Source of the DNA: CAVQLX01 sp963811605
Lineage (GTDB): Bacteria > Desulfobacterota > Binatia > DP-6
Reading direction: 5' to 3'
NCBI GenBank assembly: GCA_963811605.1
Contig: CAWESA010000003.1
Location: 248,001 to 312,000 of the forward strand
Length of the DNA: 64,000 bases
Shown: positions 21,390 through 30,655 of the stretch, piece by piece
Layout: the number at the start of each line of letters is the position of its first letter
Numbering within the stretch: the first letter of the stretch is position 1
Notes under the pieces: model-generated
The model's input: the letters and a program-made list of their open reading frames with translations, nothing else
What the model was told of the DNA's origin: nothing
Databases searched by the model: none
Position numbers and translations under genes: made by a program

Positions 21390-22165
21390 ATGCGCACGCC
21401 GATCTCTCTCCGCATCGCCTCGCCAGGCTGCTGACCTTCGGGTCCTTCCTCGCGGTCGCGGCGATCGCGTGGGGCTTCCTGCTGCGGAGCGAGACGGCCA
21501 TGACCACCATGACCGGGGACGGTCCGATCGTCGCCCTGATGTGGCTGATGATGCGGCCGGCGGAGGCGACGACCTACCTGGTGGCGGCGACGCTCATGTG
21601 GGTGATCATGATGGTCGCGATGATGCTGCCGGCGGCCATGCCCATGGTCATGGTGCTGCGCGGGACGGAGCGTGGCGAGCACCGGGAGCGCGACACCGGG
21701 CTCTTCGTCGGCGGCTACCTGGCGGGGTGGGGCGTCTTCGGCATCCTGGCCGCGCTGCTGCAGCTCTGGCTGCACGCGCGCGGCCTCCTCGCCGGTGACC
21801 TGCTGGCGATCGGTGCGCAGGGCGCCGGATGCCTGCTGCTCGTCGCCGGCGTCTATCAGCTCACGCCCTGGAAGGCGGCGTGTCTCCGGCACTGCCGCAG
21901 CCCGATCGCCTTCTTCCTCGACCATTGGTCCCCCGGCGCCCTGGGTGCCGTCGCCATGGGTCTCCGGCACGGCCTCTACTGCGTCGGCTGCTGCTGGATG
22001 CTGATGCTGCTGATGTTCGTCGGCGGGACGATGAGCGTCCTGACGATGGCCGTGCTGAGCGCCTTCATCCTCGCCGAGCGCTTGCTGCCGGAGGGACCCT
22101 GGGTCTCCTGGCTTCCGGGAGCGGCGTTGATCGCGTGGGGTGCGCTGCTGGTCAGCCGACCATGA
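21386..22165 (+). CDS. DUF2182 integral membrane protein
   Basis: 259 residues from a GTG that overlaps the DUF1326 stop (GTGA). About six membrane helices. The methionine-rich helix MWVIMMVAMMLPAAMPM and the PWKAACLRHCRSP loop followed by GLRHGLYCVGCCWMLM are the DUF2182 hallmarks. The family has been described as predicted metal-binding. Translational coupling with DUF1326 supports a complex. Confidence 0.88.
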   Translation: MNAHADLSPHRLARLLTFGSFLAVAAIAWGFLLRSETAMTTMTGDGPIVALMWLMMRPAEATTYLVAATLMWVIMMVAMMLPAAMPMVMVLRGTERGEHRERDTGLFVGGYLAGWGVFGILAALLQLWLHARGLLAGDLLAIGAQGAGCLLLVAGVYQLTPWKAACLRHCRSPIAFFLDHWSPGALGAVAMGLRHGLYCVGCCWMLMLLMFVGGTMSVLTMAVLSAFILAERLLPEGPWVSWLPGAALIAWGALLVSRP

Positions 22166-22221
22166 CGGACCTCGACGGCGCGGGCCGGGTGGCTCCGAGC
22201 CGCCGCAGGCGTGATCGGCGC

Positions 22222-24859
22222 CTACGGGACAGTGACGGATCGCCGAGCGGCGCGTGCCCGGGCACGCGCATCGTCGACCGCGCCCTCCATCGCGACGACA
22301 CAGGCGCGGGTCAGGCGTCGGAGATGCCCCGCATGGCGAACCTGTCTCGCAGTCTCGCGCCAGCGGGACAGGGCCTTGCGGAGACGTCGCCGTTCGGCCG
22401 CGGGTGATCCGTCCTGGTCGGCAGGAGCGAGCGCACGGCAGGCGCTCGCGAGTCGCTGTCGCACGCCGGGCGGGAGCTCGCCGCCACACGCCGCCGGCGG
22501 CGTCCGATTGCATACGCAGCGCGCCGCGGCCACGCCGGCGAGCGGAGTGTGCGTGCACCGGCCGGCGGCGCAGGTGCTCGTCGTGCAGGGATCGCCGTCG
22601 TCGCAGGGCTCGGCACAGGTGGGCGGCGCCAGCGTCGTCGTCGGGCCCAGCGTCGTCGTGGGGTTGATGGTCGTACTGCTGCTCGACGTCGACGACACCA
22701 GGCCCGTGGTGGTCGTCGTGCTCGAGCCGGGCAGCGTCGAGGGCAGCAGGATCGACGACGAGGTGGTGCTCGAGGTGGACGCGGAGGATGTCGAGGTGCT
22801 GGAGGACGTCGACGTGCTGCTCGACGTGGACGTCGAGGTGGATGTCGACGACGACGCGCTCGACGAGGTCGCGGTGCTGGTCGAGGTCGAGGAGGTCGTG
22901 GGCACGGTCGTCGGGGGTGGCCCGTCGAACTCGGCCGTGAGCGCGCTCTGGCCGCCCGGGAACGCGATGGGGTGGTTCCGGCCGCCCCCGTCGGACCAGC
23001 GGCTGAAGACGTACGTCCCGCCGCCCAGGACCTGCGGCGTGGTCGTGCCCACGAGCCGCGACAGGCCGACCACGCCCTGGACCACTGCCGGGGCCGTCTG
23101 CGGCTGTCCGTCCAGCGAGACCTTGAGGCCGGAGGGGGTGGTGTCCAGGACGAGCATGCCCAGCTCGGGATGGATGTCGGCGCTCGACGTCGCCGTGCGT
23201 CCCCCCGTGTCGGTGACGCTCAGGATGACGCGGAACCAGACGTTCGGGGACGTCTCGCCGGTCGTGGGCACGGTGAACTCGCCGTGGTCGATCCCGGTGG
23301 TGGGAAGCAGGACGGGGTGGAAGTGGGTGTCGTGGTGGAAGTTGACGGTCCATGTGAACGCGCTCGCGGGGATCGTGCCGTCCTCCGGGTCGGTGGCGGC
23401 CCCGCTGAACGTGATGCGATCCCCTGCCCGGTAGAGCGGCAGGTGCGGACCGTCGACCGCGATCTCCGGCGTGGGCGCGCGGTCGTCGGTCACGCCGAGG
23501 ACCGCCTCGTCCGACGACGTGGAGCCGAACGAATTGGTGGCGACGGCGCGGAACCTGGCGCCGTCGTCGGCCAGCGCGGCGCCGGGAAGCGAGAAGCTCG
23601 CCCCGGTCGCGCCCGGGATGTCCGCGTCGTCGCGCTGCCACTGGAACGAGTCCGCGTCGGTGGCGGCGACGATGAAGGTCACGGCATCGCCCGCGAAGAC
23701 GAGCTGGGAGAGCGGCTGCACCGTGATCTGGGGCGCTCGCGTGCCCGTGTAGGCGATGCGGGTGATGATGCCGACGTCGTCCTCGCGGGGCGGCTCGCCC
23801 AGCCGTCCGAGGACGTAGAGGTTGCCGTCCGTGCCGACGTCCAGGTCGACCGGTCGGCCGGTGAGCCCGGTCGCGAAGAAGTCGGGCGATGCGGGATTGG
23901 CGGGGTCGAGCCAGCGGATCCACTTCGAGCAGAAGTCGGCGAAGAAGTATGCGCCCGCCCACGGCGGGGGAAACGTGCCGACGGCCGGTGCGTAGAAGGT
24001 GCCACCCGAGATCGCGCACCCCTGTCCCAGACTCCCGGGGCCGTGCAGGTAGGCGTAGAGCGGCGCGACGAACCGGGGATCGTCGGTGGGCCCCTCGCTC
24101 TCCGGCCATCCGTAGTTGGCGCCCGGCTGGCCCTCGTCGATCTCCTCCCACGTCGACTGCCCGACGTCGTTGATGAACAGCCGTCCGGTCACGGGATGGA
24201 ACGCGAAGGTGAAGGGATTGCGCAGGCCGAAGGCCCAGATCGCCTGCAGCAGCCCGGTGGTGCTGCCGACGAACGGATTGTCGGGGGGAATGCCGCCGTT
24301 CTCGTCGAAGCGGAGCATCTTGCCGACGATGCTGGTGAGGAGTTGCGCCTCGGTCGATCGCACGTGGTCGCCGACGGTCACGTACAGCATGCCGTCCGGT
24401 CCGAAATGCAGGGCGCCCCCCATGTGGATGTTGGCCGGCCCGTACGGCGGGAGCTCGACCAGGACCTGCTCGCTCCCGAGCGCGACGTCACCGTCGGCGG
24501 TGAAGCGGCTGAGCCGGTTGGCGCCGATTCCGAGCGCCGAGTAGTAGACGTAGAGCCACGGCGTGTGCGGGAAGTCGGGATGGAGGGTGATGCCGAGCAG
24601 GCCGCGCTCGTTCTGTGCATCGGCCGGAACGGTGGCGAAGGGGGTGTCGAGCAGCACGCCGTCCTTGACGACCTCGATTGCTCCTCCCTGGTTGGCGACG
24701 AAGATGCGCCCGTCGGGCGCGTAGGCCGCCGCCGTCGAGCTCTCGAGCCCGTCGGTGATCACGGTCTCGACGAACCCCTGGGGCAGCATGGTCGCCGTGG
24801 CCGATGGTGCGGAGCGCGAGCAGCGCGAGCAGCGCGCACACTCCCCCGGAGCGAGCCAT
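22222..24859 (-). CDS. Secreted PQQ-type glucose/sorbosone dehydrogenase-like protein with Ig domain and Ser/Thr linker; frameshift in signal peptide
   Basis: The main frame (855 residues from 24789) holds a six-bladed propeller of the sugar/sorbosone dehydrogenase fold (residues 1-370: ERGLLGITLHPDF, HMGGALHFGPDGMLYVTVGD, WAFGLRNPFTF), then an Ig-like domain (380-450), beta-sandwich repeats, a Ser/Thr linker of about 90 residues and a cysteine cluster CDDGDPCTTSTC. This frame has no signal peptide. One starts at ATG 24859 (MARSGGVCALLALLAL) with GAGAAGG ahead of it but lies in another frame. Joining them within the GCGAGCA repeats at about 24813-24835 gives APSATA-TMLPQGF, a plausible cleavage site. 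So one indel separates a normal export signal from the body of the protein. Probable periplasmic or extracellular sugar oxidase; substrate unknown. Confidence 0.78.
22624..22919 (-). repeat. Ser/Thr low-complexity linker
   Basis: Runs of ACG/ACC/TCG/AGC codons give a disordered Ser/Thr stretch joining the propeller and sandwich domains to a cysteine-rich C-terminus. The same composition recurs in the secreted proteins at 29257 and 53826. Confidence 0.8.
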
Positions 24860-24948
24860 CGGCGCCTTCTCGCAGAAGTCCGGTCGTGGTGACAAGCGAA
24901 AATCCCGCGCGGCTCTCGGTGGCGGGCGGCCGTGCAGGCCCGCGCCCA

Positions 24949-26325
24949 TCAGCCGGCGGTCGGGGTGGGATCGAGCGTCCGCACGCGCTCGAGCACGGGC
25001 GGATGCGAGTACTCGAGCCACACCGTCAGCGGATGCGGGGTCAGGTTGGCGAGGCTGTCCGCCGATAGGCGTTTCAGGCCGCGCGCGAGCGCGCGACCGT
25101 CGGCGGTGGTCTCGACGGCGAAGCGGTCGGCTTCACGCTCGTTCCGTCGCGACCAGGCGTGCAGCGCGACGGAGATGAACATCTCGATCGGCGCCAGCAG
25201 CAGCCCCAGCACGACGAGCGCCGCCCACGGCGACGCCTGCGCGAAGCCGAACGCGGCGAGGAGCGCGGGCCGGCCGAAGATCCACGACAGGAAGAAGAAC
25301 ATCGCGCCGAGATGCAGCACCGCGACCACGATGCCGCGGGGCACGTGCCCGCGCTTCCAGTGACCGACCTCGTGTGCCACCACGCCCACCACGGCAGCCG
25401 GGTCGAGGGCCGTCAGCAGGGTGTCGTAGAGCGCGATCCGGCGCTGCCGGCCGAGGCCGGTGAAGAAGGCGTTTGCCTTGGTCGAGCGGCGCGACCCGTC
25501 GACGACGTAGACGTCCGCCAGGGGGAAGTTCACGGTCTGCGCGTAGGCGAGGATCGCGTCGCGTAGAGGGCCCGGGGCGAGCGGCGTGAAGCGGCTGAAC
25601 AGCGGCATGATCCACGCCGGCACGACGAACTGGATGGCGACGACGGCGGTCGCGCCGAGTGCCCAGCCCCACAGCCACGCCACCGGGCCGGCGGCGTGGA
25701 AGAGCCAGAGCACGCTCGCGAGCACGGGGCCGCCGAGGACCACTGCCAGTGCCAGACCCTTCAGGCGGTCGGCGACGAAGGTGGCGACGCTCGTGCGGTT
25801 GAAGCCGAAGCGTTCCTCGATGACGAACGTCGACCAGAGCGCGAACGGCATCCCGGCGAGCGCGCGCGCCAGGCCGAGCAGGGCGACGTAGAGCAGGCCG
25901 GTCGTCACCGGTCCGACGTCCCACCCCCGGAGGAAGCGGTCGAGCCATCCGAATCCTCCGGCGAACCAGAAGCCCAGCACGGCCAGGAGCTGGGTGGTTT
26001 CCGCGAGCATGCCGAAGGACGTGCGCGCTCGCAGGTAGGACTGGGCGTCGCGGTAGCGCTCGGCGTCGTAGACGTCGCGAAACTCCGGCGGCAGGGGCTC
26101 GAGTGCGCGCAGGTTGAGCACCCCGGCGACGATCCGCAGGGCGTGATCGAGCAGGAGTGCGGCGACGACGATGACGACGTAGCGCGTGACGCGGGCGAGC
26201 CTAGCAGCCCCGACGAGCCCTGCGACTCCCTCCCCTTTCGCGGTGGCGGCGGGTGCATACCTCGCCAACCGGCCCGCGTGGCTCGGCAAGCGTGCCGGGC
26301 GATTCGGGCCGTGGGCGCTGGTCAT
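24949..26325 (-). CDS. M48 family (Ste24/CAAX-type) membrane zinc metalloprotease
   Basis: 458 residues with about seven membrane helices. The zinc motif is HEVGH (in VVAHEVGHWKRGHV) and the third ligand is the Glu in RRNEREADRFA, the usual M48A arrangement. The pattern TKANAFFTGLGRQRRIALYDTLL before the zinc site is typical of Ste24-like enzymes, which cleave membrane-associated peptides. Start uncertain: the only ATG is at 26325, giving about 45 extra residues before the first helix (VTRYVVIVVAALLL). Confidence 0.85.
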   Translation of the reverse strand: MTSAHGPNRPARLPSHAGRLARYAPAATAKGEGVAGLVGAARLARVTRYVVIVVAALLLDHALRIVAGVLNLRALEPLPPEFRDVYDAERYRDAQSYLRARTSFGMLAETTQLLAVLGFWFAGGFGWLDRFLRGWDVGPVTTGLLYVALLGLARALAGMPFALWSTFVIEERFGFNRTSVATFVADRLKGLALAVVLGGPVLASVLWLFHAAGPVAWLWGWALGATAVVAIQFVVPAWIMPLFSRFTPLAPGPLRDAILAYAQTVNFPLADVYVVDGSRRSTKANAFFTGLGRQRRIALYDTLLTALDPAAVVGVVAHEVGHWKRGHVPRGIVVAVLHLGAMFFFLSWIFGRPALLAAFGFAQASPWAALVVLGLLLAPIEMFISVALHAWSRRNEREADRFAVETTADGRALARGLKRLSADSLANLTPHPLTVWLEYSHPPVLERVRTLDPTPTAG

Positions 26326-26331
26326 GGCGCC

Positions 26332-28860
26332 CTACCTGGTCGCATACCGGATCGCGTCCGCCCTCCCCCTGCACCCCATCCCCCTCTGCTTTCCCCCCCC
26401 CCCCCCCCGGAGGAGGCTGCCGCCGACGCGCCACTCGACGTCTATCGCTCCCGGGGCGCCTGACTCCCGATCGCGGCGGTGGTCGACGATGGCCGGCAGC
26501 GTCGGTTGCCGCCCGTCGCGTCGGTGCAGGAGAGGGCGCGGCGCTCGGCGCAGCGCGCCGAATGCGATCTGCCACACCAGCGCCGGATCGGGGTCCGCAG
26601 TGAATGCGGGCAGGCCGGTGCGGAGGCTGACCGTCGCGCGGGTTCCGCGGGGGCGCACCCCGAGACGCTCGATCCCGTCCACTCGAGGCCGGGATCGCCA
26701 TCCGCTTGCGGTCGGATCCAGGTCCGCGCCGGACAGGGTCGCCGCGACCAGCACCCGGCCTGCGCCGTCGAGGAGCCTCAGCGCCATGCCGCTGGCGGCG
26801 AGATCGGTCCCGTCTGGAATCGTGAAGCGGCCGATCGCGGTGAGACGATAGCCGCCGTTACGGCGCTTCAGGAGGAACCGGCGGAGGCGGCCGCGCCGGG
26901 CATCCGGCTGGTCGGAGCAGGTGGCGTCGCCCTCGCTCGCGTCCACGAACGCGTCTGCGCCCGTCACGCCGCGGCTCGCCCGCTCGGCGACGCCGAGCGC
27001 CGTCGAGCCGGCCGGTGCGCCGGCCGTCCCGCCCGCCGGGAGCGTCGCGCTGAACACCAGGTCCACCCAGTAGTTGGTGGCGGCATACGTCTGGGTCGGG
27101 AAGCGGCTGGTGGTGCCGTAGGCGTAGACGCTGTTGGGACCCGCAACCCCGGTGGCGAGTGCGTGCAGCGGCGGATTGTCGACGCCGCGACCGGAGAAGT
27201 AGTTCCGGTCGTCCGCGTAGTGCCCCTGCGGACAGAGATACGAAGCTACGTAGACGGTGTTGGCCGAGATCGCCACCGGGGTGGCGAAGTTCACCCGCTG
27301 CCATCCCGAGGCGCTCTCGCCGGAGAAGGTCGCGGTCGCGAGCCGCGTGCCGCCGCTCGACCACAGGTTGCCCACGTGCATGCCCGTGTTGAAGGCGTGC
27401 TTGTAGAACCGGATGCCGGTCACCCAGCCGGCGACGTCCGAGCGAAACTTGACGCCCAGCTCGGCGGCGCTGTCGGGTCCACCATCGGCCACCACCGGCA
27501 CCGCGGTGCTGGGCCAGATCGTCTCCCCCTGTGCCGGCGCGTCGATCCGGATGCTCGTGGCGCTCGTGGCGCTCTCGGTGCCGGCCCGCACCTGCACCGA
27601 GAAGCTCGACAGGCCGGCGGTCGTCGGTGTGCCAGAGATGGTCCCGGTGCTGGCGTTCAGCGCGAGCCCCTGCGGCAGGGCGCCGCTCGCGATGCTCCAG
27701 GTGTAGGGCGGCGTGCCGCCGCTCGCGGCCAGGGTGGCGACGTAGGCGCCGCCGACCGTCCCGGACGGAAGCGCCGTGGTCGTGATCGCGAGCGTGGGCG
27801 GCGGCGGCGTCCCCGTCGTGAACACCACGTCGACCCAGTAGTTGGTGGCCGAGTACGACTGGTTCGGGAACGCGCTGGTGGGGCCGTACGCGTAGACGCC
27901 GTTGCCTCCGGTGGCAGCGCTCGCCGGTGCGTGGAGCGGCACGCGGTCGACGCCCTGGGTGGCGAAGTAGTTGACGTCGAACGAGTAGTGGGCGTTGGGA
28001 GCGAAGTAGGAAGCGACGTAGGTGGCGTTGGCCGAGATCGCCACCGGGGTGGCGAAGTTCACCTGCTGCCAGCCCGAGGCGGTCTCGCCGGTGAAGGTGG
28101 CGGTCGCGAGACGCGCGCCGGTGCTCGACCACAGGTTGCCCACGTGCGTGCCCGTGTTGAGCACGTGCTTGTAGAAGCGGAGGCCAGTCACCGTGCCGGC
28201 GACGTCGGAGCGGAATTTCACCCCCACCTCGACGGCGTTGTCGGCCCCGCGGTCGGCCCGGACGGGCGTCGCCGTGCCGGGCCAGATCGTGTGTGCGCCG
28301 CCGCTGCAGGCGACCTGCGCACACGAGCATCCCGCCGCGTTCACGGTGGCACCGGCCGCGGTGCCCTGGCACTGGTCGCTGGCGTCGCCGACACCGTCAC
28401 CGTCGCTGTCGGCGCTGAGGGCGTCGGTCTCGCCTGCATCGAGCACGCGATTGAGATTGGGATCCTCCGCGGCGTCCATGAGCCCGTCGCCGTCGCTGTC
28501 GATGCGCCCGGCGACCTGGGCGTACCCGATCGAGATCGAGTTGGACGCCAGGCTCTCGAGGCCCGCGCTGGTGTAGGCGGTGGCGGTCACGTCGTAGTCC
28601 GTGCGCCCGTCGAGCCCGGCGACCTGCGCCGACCGGGAGCCGTCGGCGGCGGGTGCGGGCTGGCCCGCGTCGACCACGAGGGACGTTCCCCCGGAGCGCG
28701 GTCGCGCGGTGACGCGGTAGCCTGCGACGCCAGGTCCCGTGCTCGCCGCCCAGCGCACGAGGACGGCATAGGTGGCGGCTTGGCCCGGCTCGGTGGAGAG
28801 CGGCAGGGCGACGAGGGCGAGGAGAATGGTCGGGAGCGCGCGGGACCGAGGGTTCGACAT
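26332..28860 (-). CDS. Secreted multidomain protein: Fn3-like, calcium-repeat region, two DUF4082, Ig-like domain
   Basis: 842 residues. A signal peptide (1-28) follows an AGGAGG ribosome site (28869-28875). Then an Fn3-like domain, an aspartate-rich type 3 repeat (DSDGDGLMDAAEDPN, DSDGDGVGDASDQC), DUF4082 copy 1, an Ig-like domain (GGTPPYTWSIASGALPQGL), DUF4082 copy 2, and a basic beta-rich C-terminal region with RRFLLKRRNGGYRLTAIG. It probably acts outside the cell in adhesion or polysaccharide binding. The C-terminus runs through a C16 homopolymer that encodes a glycine run, so the last 20 residues depend on the exact run length. Confidence 0.75.
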   Translation of the reverse strand: MSNPRSRALPTILLALVALPLSTEPGQAATYAVLVRWAASTGPGVAGYRVTARPRSGGTSLVVDAGQPAPAADGSRSAQVAGLDGRTDYDVTATAYTSAGLESLASNSISIGYAQVAGRIDSDGDGLMDAAEDPNLNRVLDAGETDALSADSDGDGVGDASDQCQGTAAGATVNAAGCSCAQVACSGGAHTIWPGTATPVRADRGADNAVEVGVKFRSDVAGTVTGLRFYKHVLNTGTHVGNLWSSTGARLATATFTGETASGWQQVNFATPVAISANATYVASYFAPNAHYSFDVNYFATQGVDRVPLHAPASAATGGNGVYAYGPTSAFPNQSYSATNYWVDVVFTTGTPPPPTLAITTTALPSGTVGGAYVATLAASGGTPPYTWSIASGALPQGLALNASTGTISGTPTTAGLSSFSVQVRAGTESATSATSIRIDAPAQGETIWPSTAVPVVADGGPDSAAELGVKFRSDVAGWVTGIRFYKHAFNTGMHVGNLWSSGGTRLATATFSGESASGWQRVNFATPVAISANTVYVASYLCPQGHYADDRNYFSGRGVDNPPLHALATGVAGPNSVYAYGTTSRFPTQTYAATNYWVDLVFSATLPAGGTAGAPAGSTALGVAERASRGVTGADAFVDASEGDATCSDQPDARRGRLRRFLLKRRNGGYRLTAIGRFTIPDGTDLAASGMALRLLDGAGRVLVAATLSGADLDPTASGWRSRPRVDGIERLGVRPRGTRATVSLRTGLPAFTADPDPALVWQIAFGALRRAPRPLLHRRDGRQPTLPAIVDHRRDRESGAPGAIDVEWRVGGSLLRGGGGGKQRGMGCRGRADAIRYATR
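26393..26408. repeat. C16 homopolymer
   Basis: Sixteen consecutive C residues. On the minus strand they code for a Gly run near the C-terminus of the DUF4082 protein. It is the longest mononucleotide run I noticed in the window; it could be slippage-prone or an assembly artefact. Confidence 0.9.
27040..27520 (-). repeat. DUF4082 copy 2
   Basis: About 155 residues from IWPSTAVPVVADGGPDS to TNYWVDLVF. Most positions match the copy at 27825-28290, so this is a tandem domain duplication separated by an Ig-like domain. Confidence 0.8.
27825..28290 (-). repeat. DUF4082 copy 1
   Basis: About 155 residues from IWPGTATPVRADRGADN to TNYWVDVVF. It is the partner of the copy at 27040-27520 and carries the same GLRFYKHVLNTGTHVGNLW-type core. 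Confidence 0.8.
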
Positions 28861-29256
28861 CGATGCACCTCCTGCGGCCGGGCTCCCCCGCGCGTGACGT
28901 CCGAGATGGACGAGGCTCGATCGTCGTCAGCTGCAGGGCGAACGATTCCCCTACGATCCGCTGGCGCAGATCGATCGCGGGACGCCAGTGTCCCGCACCT
29001 CTCCCCTCGGCCGCCGTCAGGAGTGCGAGCGCCTGACGGGGTGTGTGTGCCGCTTGCTTGCTATGTTCTGAGCGTGGGCGAAATACCGGAAGAGCTCGGG
29101 GCGTCGCAATCGGGCAGAGGTCGCAGGACGTGGCGAGCATGCCTGCGACCTTCGGGCCGTGCGGTGTACATTTTCCGTTGTATGGCGCGGATCCGCATGG
29201 GATGACGTCGCACGTTGCCGCCGGGATGCGACGGTGCCCGGCAAGAGGGGGATCAG
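28861..29256. other. Divergent intergenic region, about 400 bases
   Basis: This holds the ribosome sites of both flanking genes (AGGAGG at 28869-28875 for the minus gene, GAGGGG at 29245-29250 for the plus gene) and a TATGTT that could be a -10 (29061-29066) with no good -35. No RNA gene or clear hairpin seen. Confidence 0.5.
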
Positions 29257-30588
29257 ATGAGAATGGGACCGATCGCGGTCTGTCTGCTGCTCGGCGTCGC
29301 CGGCGGTGTCGCCCGTGCGACGGATCAGGCGGTACTCGGGCGCGCGCTCCAGGTGAAGAACCCGAACGCCACCGATCCCACGAAGCGCAAGGTGGTCGGC
29401 CAGGCCAAGGAAGGTCCGAGCGACAACGTCGTGCAGGGAGATCCGACGGCCGGCGGCGCGACGCTCACCGTCTTCGCCGAGGGTGCCTCGCCGAGCACGC
29501 AGACGTTCGTGCTGCCGGCGGCAGGCTGGCGGCCCGTCAGCGGCGGCTTCAAGTACCGTGACTCGGGCGTCAACGGTCCGATCCGCAGCGCCCAGGTGCA
29601 ACGCACCAGCAGCGGTCGGTTCCTCATCAAGGTGAAGGCCAGCGGCAAGCAGGGCGCGATCACGGTCGTCCCGCCCGACCCCGGCACCGGCGGCTGCCTG
29701 CGCCTCGATCTCGCCGGAGGCGACAGCTACCACGTGCTGTTCGGCGCGGGCGCCCTGATCAAGCGCAACGATGCGCGCACCTTCCAGCTGAAGAACCCGC
29801 CCGCGGAGGGCCTGTGCCCCGCCGGTCCTGGCACCACGACGACCACGACGACGACCATCCCGACGACGTCCACGACGACGTCGAGCACGCTGCCGGCTTC
29901 CACCACGTCGACGACGGCGCCCACGACGACGTCGACGTCGAGCACCACGACGTCGAGTACGGCGCCGACCACCACCTCCACCACCTCGACCACCACCACG
30001 ACGACCGTGCCGCCGATTCAGTGCTGCGTGCCGGGATCGCCCATGGGCGCCTTCGCGTGCGTCGTGGAGACCGCGAGCCAGTGCGCGATGGCCGGCGGGA
30101 CCAGCTTCGGTCCCGGCACCTGCGCCCCGAGCCCGTGTCCGACCACGTCGACCACCACGACCACGACGTCGACGTCGACCTCGACGAGCACGACCTCGAC
30201 CACCCTGTGTCCGAACCAGACGTTCAACTTCACGATGACCAGCAGCACCGGCGGCCTGTTCAGCGACGCCCAGTGGCCCGGCGGCCTGACGCAGCAGTGT
30301 GCGACCCCGGGGTGCTGCGTGACGCTGCAGCGTCCCTCGGGCGACGTGGTCATCGTGGGCATGCTGGGCGATCGCTGGCTGATCAGCGCCTTCACCGGCT
30401 ACGCCAGCTGCTCGTTCACCAGCGGCTGCGCGACCAACGGCGGGACGTGCAGCAGCTGCAACGGTGTCGACGCGCCGTCCTCGTGTCCGCCGGTCGGCAT
30501 CCCCAACTGCACGAGCAACCGGCCGTCGTGCTCCGCCGGATTGAACGGGAGCGCGACCGACACGGCGCACGTGCAGTGCGTGCACTGA
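29257..30588 (+). CDS. Secreted protein with DQA-type domain, Thr-rich linkers and cysteine-rich modules
   Basis: 443 residues. After a signal peptide (MRMGPIAVCLLLGVAGGVARA) comes a domain beginning DQAVLGRALQVKNPN that aligns along its length with residues 20-190 of the protein at 4095-6659: shared are the opening, STQTFxLPA, GGFKYxDS, NGP, GTGGCxxLDxxGGDSY and a late FQLKNP/FKVTKP strand. A Thr/Ser linker then leads to a small module with six Cys, a second linker and a C-terminal Cys-rich domain (GCCVTLQRPSGDVVIVGMLG). Start at 29257 fits the GAGGGG site and the signal peptide. Exported; function unknown. The shared domain suggests a lineage-specific surface family. Confidence 0.72.
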   Translation: MRMGPIAVCLLLGVAGGVARATDQAVLGRALQVKNPNATDPTKRKVVGQAKEGPSDNVVQGDPTAGGATLTVFAEGASPSTQTFVLPAAGWRPVSGGFKYRDSGVNGPIRSAQVQRTSSGRFLIKVKASGKQGAITVVPPDPGTGGCLRLDLAGGDSYHVLFGAGALIKRNDARTFQLKNPPAEGLCPAGPGTTTTTTTTIPTTSTTTSSTLPASTTSTTAPTTTSTSSTTTSSTAPTTTSTTSTTTTTTVPPIQCCVPGSPMGAFACVVETASQCAMAGGTSFGPGTCAPSPCPTTSTTTTTTSTSTSTSTTSTTLCPNQTFNFTMTSSTGGLFSDAQWPGGLTQQCATPGCCVTLQRPSGDVVIVGMLGDRWLISAFTGYASCSFTSGCATNGGTCSSCNGVDAPSSCPPVGIPNCTSNRPSCSAGLNGSATDTAHVQCVH

Positions 30589-30594
30589 GCACGA

Positions 30595-30612
30595 CCCCGC
30601 GATGAAGCGGGG
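30595..30612 (+). terminator. Short hairpin after the DQA-domain gene
   Basis: CCCCGC and GCGGGG pair across a 6-base loop, 7 bp after the stop. It contains the ATG at 30602, which argues that the next gene starts at 30656 instead. No T-tract. Confidence 0.35.
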
Positions 30613-30655
30613 CGTCGACTTGACCTCCCGGCCGCCTTCGCTACGGTTCGTCCGG

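Noticed and set aside
29827..30204. ACG/ACC-rich repeats as a CRISPR array or satellite
   Set aside because: They are in frame and encode Thr/Ser linkers, without a constant repeat and unique spacer layout.
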